64,000 nt of DNA from Clostridia bacterium (GTDB taxonomy: Bacteria > Bacillota > Clostridia > Christensenellales > Aristaeellaceae), in assembly GCA_017508975.1 (NCBI GenBank), contig JAFWQU010000018.1, positions 1 through 64,000 on the forward strand. The letters are read 5' to 3'. The notes beneath the pieces were generated by a model. The model ran no database searches, was not told the origin of the DNA, and saw nothing but the letters and a program-made list of their open reading frames with translations. Position numbers and translations under genes: made by a program. Positions 51,648 to 60,856 of this stretch are shown here, piece by piece (position 1 is the first letter of the stretch; every line of letters begins with the position of its first letter).

Positions 51648-52859
51648 TTATCGCCTCCGGCGCTCGAACATCTTGGCCAGCCCGCCCTCCGCGGTCTCGC
51701 GGAAGCGCTGGTTCATGCTGATGCCCGTCTCATACATGGTGCGCACAACGATGTCAAAGGAGATGCGTTGCGTATCTCCGAGGAAGCTGGCCAGATCGCA
51801 GGCGTCCATGGCCCGCCGCGCGGCGACCGCGTTGCGTTCAATGCAGGGGACCTGCACCAGCCCGCAAATCGGGTCGCAGGTCAGGCCGAGATGGTGCTCC
51901 AGGGCGATCTCTGCCGCGTGCTGGATCTGGTTGGTATTGTGGCCGTAGAGATAGGCCAGCGCCGCGGCCGCCATGGAGCATGCGGAGCCCACCTCCGCCT
52001 GGCAGCCGCACTCGGCGCCGGAGATCGAGGCGTTCCGCTTGATGATGTTGCCAAAGAGTCCCGCGACAGCCAGCCCGTGCAGGATATGCTCATCGGAGAA
52101 GCCATTGGTCTCCTGGGCGTAGCGCAGCACCGCGGGCAGAATGCCGCAGGCGCCGCAGGTCGGCGCGGTGATGATGGTGCCGCAGTCCGCGTTCTGCTCG
52201 CTGACCGCGAACGCGTAGGCGGAGAGGATCCGGCATTCGCGCACCTGGGGCAGTTCGTTCTCGATGCTCTGGTTGTACAGCAGTTTCGCCTTCCGCAGAA
52301 TATGCAGTCCGCCGGGGAGCTCGCCCTCGTGATGGAGACCTTCCTCGATGGCGTTTTTCATCGCGGCCCAGACTTTTTCCAGGAAGGGCCAGATTTCCTC
52401 CCCCTCGTTGAAGGCCACGTACTCCGCCAGGTTCAGCCCGCGGAAGCGCAGGAACTGCTCCACCTCGGCGTAGGTGTTCTCCGGATAGACCTCCGGGGGC
52501 TCGCGCCCCGGCTGGCCCTCCACGCGGATATCCCCGCCCCCGATGGAAAGCACCCGCAGCCGGTCCGTCACCTGACCGTCGCGGAGAGCTTCGAAGTCCA
52601 TGGTGTTCGGATGCGGCAGGTCTGCGGGGGACTCCGCCGCGAAGACGATCTCCGTGGGCTTCGGCGCGAGAACCTCCCGCAGCACGCGGTCCGTGCCGTG
52701 GCCTTTCCCGGTTTTGCTCAGGGATTCATAGAGAATGACACGATAGCCGTCCGCGTCGGGATGCTCGCTTTTGAACAGCGTCGCCGCCCGTTCCGGCCCG
52801 ATCGTATGGGAACTGGACGGCCCCTTGCCGATCTTGAAGATTTCCTGGATGGATTTCAT
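51648..52859 (-). CDS. sdaA: L-serine ammonia-lyase (L-serine dehydratase), single-chain
   Basis: The product is 403 aa, with beta and alpha domains in one chain. The beta part begins IFKIGKGPSSSHTIGPERAA; the alpha part has NADCGTIITAPTCGACGILPAVL (~224-246) with cysteines of the [4Fe-4S] cluster, SGAECGCQAEVGSACSMAAAAL and GLTCDPICGLVQVPCIERNA. It deaminates serine to pyruvate and ammonia with the cluster acting as Lewis acid. It follows the serine symporter gene, so uptake and breakdown are linked. Confidence 0.95.
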   Translation of the reverse strand: MKSIQEIFKIGKGPSSSHTIGPERAATLFKSEHPDADGYRVILYESLSKTGKGHGTDRVLREVLAPKPTEIVFAAESPADLPHPNTMDFEALRDGQVTDRLRVLSIGGGDIRVEGQPGREPPEVYPENTYAEVEQFLRFRGLNLAEYVAFNEGEEIWPFLEKVWAAMKNAIEEGLHHEGELPGGLHILRKAKLLYNQSIENELPQVRECRILSAYAFAVSEQNADCGTIITAPTCGACGILPAVLRYAQETNGFSDEHILHGLAVAGLFGNIIKRNASISGAECGCQAEVGSACSMAAAALAYLYGHNTNQIQHAAEIALEHHLGLTCDPICGLVQVPCIERNAVAARRAMDACDLASFLGDTQRISFDIVVRTMYETGISMNQRFRETAEGGLAKMFERRRR

Positions 52860-52932
52860 GCCGTTCCGCCTCCAATCCGTTTTTTGCTGTCCTTTTCACT
52901 GGGATGTTTTTTTCTGTCGGATGCCGGGACGC

Positions 52933-54159
52933 TCACAGGGGAAGCTTCCGGCCTGCCTTGATCCACTCCCGGAATTCCGCGGCGGCGGTGAACAGCACGT
53001 CGCCGGAGGAGTTGATGGCCGTCTCGCAGGAGTCCTGAATGACGCTGATGATGAAGCCAACCGCCACGACCTGCATGGCAATATCATTGTTGATCCCGAA
53101 CATGGAGCAGGCCATCGGGATCAGCAGCAGGGATCCGCCGGCCACGCCCGAGGTGCCGCAGGCGCCGAGGGTGGCCAGGATGCTCAGGACAATCGCGCTG
53201 ACAAAGGATACGCTGACGTTCAGCGTGTGCGCCGCTGCCAGCGTCATGACGGTGATGACCACGGCGGCGCCGTCCATGTTGATCGTCGCGCCGAGGGGGA
53301 TCGACACGGAATAGAAATCCTTATCCAGACCGAGCTTCTCACAGAGGGACATGTTCACGGGAATATTGGCGGCGGAACTCCGGGTGAAGAAAGCGGTGAT
53401 GCCGCTCTCCCGCAGGCATTTGAACACCAGCGGATAGGGGTTGCGGCGAAGGGTCAGGCCCACGATAAGGGGATTGCTGACGAGCGTCACGAAGGCCATG
53501 GTTCCCACGAGCAGGAGCAGCAGCTTGCCGTAATCCGCGAAAATGGACAGCCCGCTGGTGGAGACCGCCGTAAACACCAGACCGAGTATGCCGAAGGGCG
53601 CCAGGCCGATGATCCAGCGGACGACCTGGGACACGGCGTCGGAGATGTTCTGCAGGGAGAGCTTGAGGCTCTGGGAGGCGAAGACCTTGAAGGCGAGCCC
53701 CAGCATCACCGCCCACGCCAGCACGCCGACATAGTTGGCGCTGCCGATGGCCGTGATGGGATTCTGCACGATATTGCCCAGGATGGACTGGAAGATTTCC
53801 AGGAGCCCCCCGGGAGGCGTGGAGCCGACATCGCCGGTGGTCAGCTTGATGGTCATGGGGAAGAGGAAGCTCGCGATCACGGCCATGACGGCCGCGATCA
53901 GCGTGCTCGCCAGGTAGAGCGCGATCACCGTCGTGAAGCGCTTGCCGATGCCGCCGGTGGCGTTGGCCAGGGAGCTGATGACCAGCACGAATACCAGCAG
54001 CGGCGCGATTCCCTTCAGCGCGCCGACGAACAGGTCGCCCAGGATGGTGAGGAAGGTGGCCTGCGGCGTCAGAAGCCCGAACAGGGTGCCGAGCACCAGA
54101 CCGATCAGGATTTTGACGATCAGAGAAGTTCCGTTCCAGATTTTGCCGATCTTTTTCAA
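52933..54159 (-). CDS. sstT: Serine/threonine:Na+ symporter (DAACS family)
   Basis: The product is 408 aa with eight membrane helices and two re-entrant loops. Family signatures: FFTRSSAANIPVNMSLCEKLGLD (~256-278, hairpin 1), the cation site NMDGAAVVITVMTLAAA (~292-308) and SGVAGGSLLLIPMACS (~336-351, hairpin 2), with DSCETAINSSGDVLF near the end. SstT takes up serine and threonine with sodium. It lies upstream of sdaA, which fits serine use. Confidence 0.93.
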   Translation of the reverse strand: MKKIGKIWNGTSLIVKILIGLVLGTLFGLLTPQATFLTILGDLFVGALKGIAPLLVFVLVISSLANATGGIGKRFTTVIALYLASTLIAAVMAVIASFLFPMTIKLTTGDVGSTPPGGLLEIFQSILGNIVQNPITAIGSANYVGVLAWAVMLGLAFKVFASQSLKLSLQNISDAVSQVVRWIIGLAPFGILGLVFTAVSTSGLSIFADYGKLLLLLVGTMAFVTLVSNPLIVGLTLRRNPYPLVFKCLRESGITAFFTRSSAANIPVNMSLCEKLGLDKDFYSVSIPLGATINMDGAAVVITVMTLAAAHTLNVSVSFVSAIVLSILATLGACGTSGVAGGSLLLIPMACSMFGINNDIAMQVVAVGFIISVIQDSCETAINSSGDVLFTAAAEFREWIKAGRKLPL

Positions 54160-54284
54160 AAAATTACTCCTTTCAGCCTGTTCCGGGAAAGCTGTTTTTC
54201 ATAACAGGGATTATGGCATGCCGTGCGGGAAATGGAAAGGATCTGATTACACAGCAGGGCGATCACCGCTCCGCCCGGCTTCGG

Positions 54285-55811
54285 CTATCTGTGCCAGTAG
54301 TCGTTGAGAAACCCGATTCTCCGCTCAAGCCAGTGGGCGAGCTGCTCGGCGGACTCCGCCTCCGACCGGCACGCGAAAGCCTCCCGGTTCAGCTCATAGT
54401 CCAGCGGCGACTTGTCCGCCATGTTGCTCCAGCGCCGGTAGTTGCGCGTGAACGCCGCCTCATACGTTCTGCTGTCCGCGCGGATCATCTCCACGGTGCC
54501 GGAGAGCGCGCCGCTGTCGTAGAGCGCCGTCCATTTTTCGGCGATGAGATCCCTGAACCAGTCCGTCTGCATCAGCACAGCGAGCCACGGGTTGATCGCC
54601 CTGTACACGTGGTCCACATCGTCCACCACGTTCGCTGCGTGGAAGCCCTTTGCGTTCACGCAGACATAGCGGTTTCCCATGGACGAGTCAAAGTCCCAGG
54701 GGGCTTCGAAGCGGAGCTTTCTGCTTCCGCTCTCGCTGAGATCCGCGCTGATGAAGAAGCTGGACCAGTAGATGTCCGGGTCGCAGGTGATCTCGCTGAG
54801 GATGTACATTCCGGCAAGGGAGTCCGTATCCACCACCGCCTCAACCGCCTCCCGGGGTGTCTTCTCAGACGGCACGGTCCCGCGCCAGCCGGGGGCCATC
54901 TCCAGGGCCTTGTCCTGATAGGCGGCGGCATACATGATTTTGTAGGCGTTGGCCACGAAGTTCCGGATGGCGATGCGCTGGTTCTCGGACCGGACGCTGC
55001 TCTTGATCGTGAAGCCCACATTCTTGCTTCTGTCAGGGCTGGTGGAAAGGGGCTTGAAGGGCTTTGCGGCGGATCGGCCGTTGAAGGGGATCAGCGGCGC
55101 GTAATTGGCGTAGTTGATGGTGAAGGAGTGGAGGCGGTCCTCCAGGGTATAGTATCCGTCGAACTCCAGAAAGTAACCCACGTCCGCCCCGGTTTCGTCC
55201 TTCTTGGGTTCGGGCACGTTCACCCGGCCCTCTGCGCACTCCTGCTGCTCGGCCAGGAGGTAGACACCCCAGTACTCACCGTTGATTTCCACCTCCACCA
55301 ACGCGCAGTCGGAGCAGTACAGACCGTCTCCCAGAATCTTGTGCGCCAGGTCAAAGCCAGCCTTGTTCCGCAGCATGGAGAGGTCTTTGTATTCCGCCAG
55401 CAGTACCCAGTTCTTGAATGCCCTGCCCCCGTTGAGGCCGCAGAGAGACTGCTTCTTCCCGAACTTGATCCGCAGCGGCTTCTTCTCGTAGCTGGTGGTC
55501 CAGTTGCCCCGGACCTTGACCTGCGCCTCCACGCGGTCGAGGTCCGCACTGCCGCCCGCGCCGGTGCAGGAGACGGTGCAGCTGACATAGTACGGCTCGG
55601 GAGGGATCACATAGCCGGGTGTCCATGAGGCGATGGCCTCGGCGACATGGGCCTTCACGGGCTCGGTCGCAAAGGCGGTGCCTTCCCGCGGATCCACCGT
55701 GCGGATGGAGATCAGCGGCAGCAGCCGTGCCGTTCCGCGCTCCTCCGCCAGGACGGCAGGGCAGCACATGGCCAGCAGCGCCGCCAGCGCCAGCAGCAGG
55801 ATTTTCTTCAT
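54285..55811 (-). CDS. Secreted CotH kinase family protein
   Basis: The product is 508 aa with a signal peptide (MKKILLLALAALLAMCCPAVLA). The CotH fold is seen from ~80 on: VKVRGNWTTSYEKKPLRIKFGKK (~98-120), KNWVLLAEYKDLSMLRNKAGFDLAHKI, VEVEINGEYWGVYLLAEQ (ATP-site strand), YFLEFDGYY and RFEAPWDFDSSMGNRY with the metal-binding Asp. CotH proteins phosphorylate serines of spore-coat proteins, while secreted versions in gut clostridia are often linked to cellulosome or surface proteins. The target is unknown. It is a single gene, with repeat copy 18 22 bases upstream of its start codon. Confidence 0.93.
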   Translation of the reverse strand: MKKILLLALAALLAMCCPAVLAEERGTARLLPLISIRTVDPREGTAFATEPVKAHVAEAIASWTPGYVIPPEPYYVSCTVSCTGAGGSADLDRVEAQVKVRGNWTTSYEKKPLRIKFGKKQSLCGLNGGRAFKNWVLLAEYKDLSMLRNKAGFDLAHKILGDGLYCSDCALVEVEINGEYWGVYLLAEQQECAEGRVNVPEPKKDETGADVGYFLEFDGYYTLEDRLHSFTINYANYAPLIPFNGRSAAKPFKPLSTSPDRSKNVGFTIKSSVRSENQRIAIRNFVANAYKIMYAAAYQDKALEMAPGWRGTVPSEKTPREAVEAVVDTDSLAGMYILSEITCDPDIYWSSFFISADLSESGSRKLRFEAPWDFDSSMGNRYVCVNAKGFHAANVVDDVDHVYRAINPWLAVLMQTDWFRDLIAEKWTALYDSGALSGTVEMIRADSRTYEAAFTRNYRRWSNMADKSPLDYELNREAFACRSEAESAEQLAHWLERRIGFLNDYWHR

Positions 55812-55832
55812 AGAACCACCTCTGTCATGTTT

Positions 55833-55986
55833 ATACTGCTCTCAAGCAAAGGCTGCAAATCAAGCAGCATGTATCCGAAGGTCCAGGGCGATCGGAAAGC
55901 CGCCAGTCCGGCCGCGGATCTGGTCGCGGCCCGCAGGCCGCGAAATCTCTCTGTTGACATTTCGCATATGATACAGAGATTGATAT
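55833..55986 (+). repeat. Interspersed hairpin element, copy 18 (long form)
   Basis: Long form with extra arm (GTCCG-GCCG-CGGAT), GGCC hairpin II, ends ATACTGCTCTCAAG and CAGAGATTGATAT. It lies just upstream of the CotH start codon. Confidence 0.9.
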
Positions 55987-56075
55987 TAAGTAAAACTGCA
56001 AATCAAGAAAGGGCATGTATCCGAAGATCCAGGACGATCGGAAAGCCCTGGCCGCGTCCGCGGTGATCCGGGCAT
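55987..56075 (+). repeat. Interspersed hairpin element, copy 19 (left half only)
   Basis: The left half follows copy 18 with no gap: AAGTAAAACTGCAAATCAAG, CCGAAGATCCAGGACGATCGG and AAAGCCCTGG, then it stops before hairpin II. Confidence 0.8.
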
Positions 56076-56164
56076 TCGCTCCCTGCAATCATATCACATT
56101 TTCGACCGGATGTGGATACAGAACGCTGCCAAATGGGATGCAGATTTTTACGCGAAATGAAAAA

Positions 56165-56205
56165 GCCCCGCCGGTCTGTCATGACCGGCAGAGCAATCGG
56201 GGACT
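56165..56205 (-). terminator. Terminator of the SGNH esterase gene
   Basis: The stem GCCGGTC-atgaca-GACCGGC with outer CCCCG/GGGG is followed on the minus strand by CTTTTTCATTTC. Repeat copy 20 lies between it and the stop codon. Confidence 0.75.
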
Positions 56206-56244
56206 GTCCTTTTGTGAAGTTCGGCAGGAAGCCCGGCTTCCGCA

Positions 56245-56327
56245 CCCGCGACCAGGGCTTTCCGATCGCCCTGGACCTTCGGCTACATGCTGTTACTGGA
56301 TTTGTAATTTTACTTGAGATTGGTTTT
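56245..56327 (-). repeat. Interspersed hairpin element, copy 20 (left half, minus orientation)
   Basis: Minus-strand left half ending TTTACTTGAGATTGGTTT; it faces copy 19 across a ~170-base gap that holds only the terminator hairpin. Confidence 0.8.
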
Positions 56328-56397
56328 AGGTCTGAGTGCCTTCCGAGCTGGACTGCGGCTTCCCCACATTTCGGGGAAACAGGCATGAGCTTTCCGT

Positions 56398-57426
56398 TTA
56401 TGCCAGGCGCAGCAGCTTTTTCAGCTCGTCCGCGATCTCCCGGGCCGCCTGGCGGTGGGCGTCGCGGCTGGGGTGCATCCGGGAACCAAGGGTTCTGGCG
56501 TCGGAGAGGCTGAGATAATACGCGTTCCGGTCACCCTTCGCCCGCACGTCCTCCACCGCGCTCCGGAGGATTTCCTCCACGGCGTGGCCGCACAGGCCGT
56601 AAGCCCACACAATGACCGCACGGGGATACCGGCCGCGGACGGCCTCCATCAGTTCCGCGGCGCGGGCGCGCAGCTCCGCCCGGGCCGCGGGCAGCTCATC
56701 CGCATCGAGGCCTGCGAGGGCGGAGGCATCGTTGGTGCCCAGGTTGATCACCACCGCGTCGGCGGGCCGCTCGCCAGCGGGCGCGGGCACCTGGCCGCCG
56801 GGTGTGACGCCGCAGAGCTGGCCGTAAATGCGGCCGATGCGGCTGTCCTGCTGGTTGTCCCAGCTGCGCGCGGCGCCCCATCCGCCCAGGGCGATCACGC
56901 GTTTGTCGGCCTTCAACTCTTCGGCCACCAGCGTGGGAAACGCGGGCATATGGGAGATGAACAGCATCCGCCACTCCTGCCCTTCGCCGTAAGGCCCCAT
57001 CGTGCCTTCGCCCACGGTCAGGCTGTCGCCGATGAACTCGAGCATCAGCGGCCGGGCGTCGGGTATTTCAGGCGTTCCGTCCGTGAGGACCGCGTTCAGC
57101 ACCACCGCGCCTGACTCGTCATAGCTGGGCTGGGTGTCGCGCAGAATGGTGATTTCGTGCGCGAACTGATCGTCCAGTCCGGCCAGCAGGGGATAGGTAT
57201 GGGTGCCCTGGACCATGGGCAGGCGGGTGATCGGCGCGCCGTCCACCAGCACGCCCAGCCACTGGGCATGGTCGGTAGCGGTTGAGGTCGCCTCCACGTC
57301 CAGCCGCCTGCAGGCGAGGTTCACCCGCACACCCGAACCACTCCACCAGAGGTTCTGCTCTTTTTCGCCGGCGTCATGCCGTCCGATGGTGACAAACCGG
57401 GTGTCCGGCAGAGAATATCGCTGCAT
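56398..57426 (-). CDS. SGNH/GDSL esterase, similar to CE2 acetyl-xylan esterases
   Basis: The product is 342 aa with no signal peptide. The N-terminal ~115 residues form a jelly-roll-like domain and residues ~125-342 an SGNH hydrolase: block I LEFIGDSLTVGEG with the nucleophilic serine (~131-143), the oxyanion glycine in LGGWGAARSWDNQ, block III VINLGTNDAS, and the catalytic Asp/His replaced or shortened as SRMHPSRDAHRQAA near the C-terminus. The two-domain order resembles CE2 carbohydrate esterases that remove acetyl groups from xylan oligosaccharides; being cytoplasmic, it would act after import. Confidence 0.88.
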   Translation of the reverse strand: MQRYSLPDTRFVTIGRHDAGEKEQNLWWSGSGVRVNLACRRLDVEATSTATDHAQWLGVLVDGAPITRLPMVQGTHTYPLLAGLDDQFAHEITILRDTQPSYDESGAVVLNAVLTDGTPEIPDARPLMLEFIGDSLTVGEGTMGPYGEGQEWRMLFISHMPAFPTLVAEELKADKRVIALGGWGAARSWDNQQDSRIGRIYGQLCGVTPGGQVPAPAGERPADAVVINLGTNDASALAGLDADELPAARAELRARAAELMEAVRGRYPRAVIVWAYGLCGHAVEEILRSAVEDVRAKGDRNAYYLSLSDARTLGSRMHPSRDAHRQAAREIADELKKLLRLA

Positions 57427-57622
57427 CTTCCTCGCTCCTTTCGGATTCTGTAAACTCTATTCAAGTGCATGTCCAGTCTCAGACAACGATTATAGCACAA
57501 TATCTGTACAGACCCAAGTATTTCCCAGAAAGAAACGCATATGCGGCCGGCAAAAGAAAACCGGGCCCCGCTATGTTCGGAACCCGGCTGCGGCTCAGTG
57601 CCCCGGCGGAGATTGTGATGTG

Positions 57623-57759
57623 ATACCAATCTCAAGTAAGAACTGCATATCCAGCAACAGCATGTATCCGAAGGTCCAGGGCGATCGGAAAGCCCTGGTC
57701 GCGCCCGCAGGCGCGAAATCTCACTGTTGACGATAAGCATTCTAAACTGAGATTAGTAT
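57623..57759 (+). repeat. Interspersed hairpin element, copy 21
   Basis: Full-length short form, GCGC type, both ends intact. It is followed directly by the 116-bp tail shared with copy 23. Confidence 0.92.
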
Positions 57760-57875
57760 CAGAGTTCTGAATGCTGCCGTACAGTTCATCCGGGTATTCA
57801 GAAAACACGTCGGGCAAACGCCCAACGCGTACAGACAGAGATACCGGGGAAACAATGTAACAGCGGCGTGGTGAA
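57760..57875. repeat. 116-bp tail sequence, copy A (adjacent to element copy 21)
   Basis: Matches 62037-62152 at 114 of 116 bases by eye. Contains an inverted repeat TTCTGAATGC / GTATTCAGAA (57765-57774 / 57794-57803) and a second imperfect one CGTCGGGC-AAAC-GCCCAACG (57808-57827). No ORF is supported. Confidence 0.85.
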
Positions 57876-57993
57876 CCACTTTTCGAGATATATTTTTGCA
57901 TGGGGCACTACCTGGAGGGCCAATCAACGAAGGACCTGGGCAAAACGATGTCGGAGTGACGGTCAATGACTATTGCCGGACATTCTCCATGAG

Positions 57994-60585
57994 TCATAGC
58001 GCCCTTTCCGCTGCGAGACGGATCAGCGCGCGCCCATCGGTCAGATCGAAGTACAGCCGGCAACGGCCGCTCACATCGACAAGGCGGACCACCTCCCGAT
58101 ATTTCCCGCCGCCGGGAACGGACGCGATCCGGTTGGGCAGAGCGCGGATCAGCTCAGGCCGGTAATGCAGCGTCTTTTCGTTTGAGAAGACGGCCATGTA
58201 GAGGATCTGTGCTTCCACCAGGTCCTGGAACATATGGCTGCCATAGGACAGCTCCGGGTTGTAGCCGGCCTGGCTCTCCGCGATTTCGCAGACCGCGTCG
58301 AAACCGCTGATGTCGGAGAACTCGGTCGGCACGCCCAGCTCCGGCGAAGAGGTCCCGAGCCGGCCCGGCGCCATCAGGATCAGATGCCTGCCCTGATCCC
58401 GGTATGCCCAGTTGATCTGTCCGATCAGGGACGCGATCTCTCCCTTCTCCGCATAGGGCAGGTGATAGTAGGCCACCGGATCCACCCAGACGATGAGGTC
58501 CGGGTCGATCACCCGGGACAGGCCCATGGACGCGCCGCGGGTCTCCAGCAGGATCTCCGGCCCGGGAACGTCTGCCGGAACGCAGACGCTTCCGGTGTCG
58601 TGGAAGACCTGCAGCGGCCTGCACTGCAGCAGGTTGATCATGAATTCACCGTGCGCCGAGACGTTGATCGTAAACTCGATGTCCACCGGCTCGCCGTATT
58701 CCTCCTGGATCAGGCGCATCATGCGCTGCAGGGCTTCCATCATCCCGCGGTTGCGGACCAGGCCCAGACAGGAAATGAAGCAGATATCCCGGCTGATCCC
58801 CCGGTCCCGGAAGGTAGCCTCCGCCTCCCAGTCGTGCTCCAGCACCAGGTTTTTCACCTCCCGGGGCAGCAGCGGCTCCAGGGTTTCCAGGGGTACCCGC
58901 CGCAGACAGCGGTCTTTCAGGTCAACGGCCTCCGCCTGGCGTTGGGAATACCGGTGCTTCTCCGCCGAGGTGGTGAAGTTCGTGGCCTCGGGCTTGTCCA
59001 GACTGACCAGCCGCGGATAGGAGCCCTCCGTCCGGTCCACCGCCGAGGTACCCAGGCCCATCACCAGGCGCAGCATGCCCGCGGAGGAATCGATATCCGG
59101 CAGGAACTTGTAAGGGCTGAAGGAATACCCGACGCCGGCCGCGCAGGGCATGTACCAGGACCCGAAGGCGGAGCCGGAGACCCGCATGATCAGCAGCGCC
59201 ATCTGCTCGTCCCGGCGATCCAGGCCGCGCTGCCTGCGGTAGACCAGCGCCGACAGCCCGGCGGTGCTGGCGTATACGGTCCGGACCGCGTTCTCAAACT
59301 CCTCCAGCCGCTCCTCCGGCGTGCCGCAGTTGGAGCAGAAGACAGACTCATATTTCCCGGCAAAGGCGTTGTCAAAACCGTCCTCCAGAATGCTGCTGGA
59401 GCGGACGATATACGGGTCATGGCCGTAGTATTCCAGAATGTGCGCGAACCGCTCCCGGATCTCCCGGGAGAAAGTCCCGCTCCGGAGCCGCTCCGCCAGC
59501 TCCCCGGCCAGCTCAAAGTATCCCTCCTCCGTGCGCTGGCGAACGCGGAGGTCCCAGAAGCCGTTGTCCACGATGTAAGTATAGAATACGTCCGAGCCGA
59601 CATAGAAGGAGTCGTGGGGTTCCAGAATCCGGTCGATCTCCGGGGCGAGGTTCCGCAGGATGGCTCGGGCCAGCAGCATGCCGCAGGTCTTCCCGCCCAC
59701 CATGCCCGTTCCCACCATGTGGTCCCGGACCCCGAAATAATCCTCCGGGCGGAAATGCTTCCGGACCAGCTGACGCAGCCGTTCGTCACGGGTCATCATG
59801 ATGCTGCACATGCGCGCGCATTCATCCGCCACGGGGATCCCGTTCTCGTGCAGCATCCGGGTACGGCTGAAGAAGTGGTCCCAGAAATCCCCCTGCTGCT
59901 CCTCCAGCGGGCGCTGAAGGCGGTTCATCACCTGATAAAAGCGGCTGGTCATGATGCCGTCCCGCAGGGGGCTGACCTCTCCCGTCGCGGGGCGGTAGAG
60001 GTGCGGAAGAAACATGGTTTCGGAGGACCGCTCCCATACCTTCTGCGGCCGGATGTAGAGAACGTCCTGCTCCGGGTCCGCATAGACGTCCAGGAACAGC
60101 TGCGTGGTGTTCATGATCTTGTTGATCGCACTGAAGGAGTGTCTTCCCCGGATCACGGGGAAGAAGGCCACTGTGTCCAGGATGAACAGGAACGGACAGG
60201 TGACCCGGAAGAAATTGCCCATCATCAGGTCCGTAGCCCAGGCGGTCTGCAGCTCGGACAGGCAGTCGAAGACATAGAATGCGTCCCGGCCCTCCCGTTC
60301 GATCACCCGGTGGATATCCACGGTGAAGGTCTCAAACCGGTGGGAGAGCGGGATGCACACCCGCTTGACCTCCGGGCATTCGGGCACCAGCTCCGGATGG
60401 TCGGCGAAGCGGATGTAGATGATGTTCCGTCCGTCCCGCTTGGCCTGCTCCACAAACGGGCCCGCAAAGCACCGGAACTCCTCCAGATCAGAGACACGCC
60501 ACACCACGTTGTCTCCCAGGCGGATCTGATCCAGGGCCTGATCCAGGCCGGGTATCCCGGATTTCACTCTGTCAAAGGCAGCCAT
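57994..60585 (-). CDS. PEP/pyruvate-binding (PPDK N-terminal-like) protein with a degenerate KaiC/RecA-like N-terminal domain
   Basis: The product is 863 aa. The first ~200 residues look like a KaiC/RadA-type domain (SGIPGLDQALDQIRLGDNVVWRV, then FYVFDCLSELQTAW in Walker B position) but the P-loop lysine/threonine motif is replaced by GDNVVW, so nucleotide binding is doubtful. Residues ~290-700 match the PEP-synthase/PPDK ATP-grasp region: HMVGTGMVGGKTCGMLLARAIL, YIVRSSSILEDGFDNAFAGKYESVF, GEFMINLLQCRPLQ. The phosphohistidine and PEP-binding domains of PPDK are absent. Perhaps a phosphotransferase acting on another protein. ATG after GGGGG. Confidence 0.85.
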   Translation of the reverse strand: MAAFDRVKSGIPGLDQALDQIRLGDNVVWRVSDLEEFRCFAGPFVEQAKRDGRNIIYIRFADHPELVPECPEVKRVCIPLSHRFETFTVDIHRVIEREGRDAFYVFDCLSELQTAWATDLMMGNFFRVTCPFLFILDTVAFFPVIRGRHSFSAINKIMNTTQLFLDVYADPEQDVLYIRPQKVWERSSETMFLPHLYRPATGEVSPLRDGIMTSRFYQVMNRLQRPLEEQQGDFWDHFFSRTRMLHENGIPVADECARMCSIMMTRDERLRQLVRKHFRPEDYFGVRDHMVGTGMVGGKTCGMLLARAILRNLAPEIDRILEPHDSFYVGSDVFYTYIVDNGFWDLRVRQRTEEGYFELAGELAERLRSGTFSREIRERFAHILEYYGHDPYIVRSSSILEDGFDNAFAGKYESVFCSNCGTPEERLEEFENAVRTVYASTAGLSALVYRRQRGLDRRDEQMALLIMRVSGSAFGSWYMPCAAGVGYSFSPYKFLPDIDSSAGMLRLVMGLGTSAVDRTEGSYPRLVSLDKPEATNFTTSAEKHRYSQRQAEAVDLKDRCLRRVPLETLEPLLPREVKNLVLEHDWEAEATFRDRGISRDICFISCLGLVRNRGMMEALQRMMRLIQEEYGEPVDIEFTINVSAHGEFMINLLQCRPLQVFHDTGSVCVPADVPGPEILLETRGASMGLSRVIDPDLIVWVDPVAYYHLPYAEKGEIASLIGQINWAYRDQGRHLILMAPGRLGTSSPELGVPTEFSDISGFDAVCEIAESQAGYNPELSYGSHMFQDLVEAQILYMAVFSNEKTLHYRPELIRALPNRIASVPGGGKYREVVRLVDVSGRCRLYFDLTDGRALIRLAAERAL

Positions 60586-60619
60586 GCCCGCACCCCCTCA
60601 TCGTGATCTGTGCCCTGCC

Positions 60620-60658
60620 AAAACGGAAAAAGCAAAGGCAGCCGTTCGGCTCCTTTGC
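60620..60658 (-). promoter_or_regulatory. Leader terminator-like hairpin before the PPDK-like gene
   Basis: The hairpin GCAAAGG-c-AGCCG / CGGCT-CCTTTGC (60632-60658) is followed on the minus strand by TTTTTCCGTTTTG. It lies between the promoter (60671-60699) and the start codon, 47 bases from the latter, so it may act as an attenuator. Confidence 0.5.
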
Positions 60659-60670
60659 CCTTGCATGGAC

Positions 60671-60699
60671 AGTATAGCAGATTCCGGGGCAAATGTACA
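60671..60699 (-). promoter_or_regulatory. Promoter of the PPDK-like gene
   Basis: On the minus strand TGTACA (60694-60699), 17-base spacer, TATACT (60671-60676). Confidence 0.5.
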
Positions 60700-60856
60700 T
60701 ACGCAAAATGCATTCAAAGCGGGGTAGTTACAATCCCGGGCCTTCACTTCTCCGGTGCAGCTTCGGCACGAAAACAGGACTGGGTCATTGAAGTCAGGGA
60801 TCGGGAGGTGTCTGGGGAATGACGGCGCATAGGAGCACACGCCCGGCGCATGTCTG

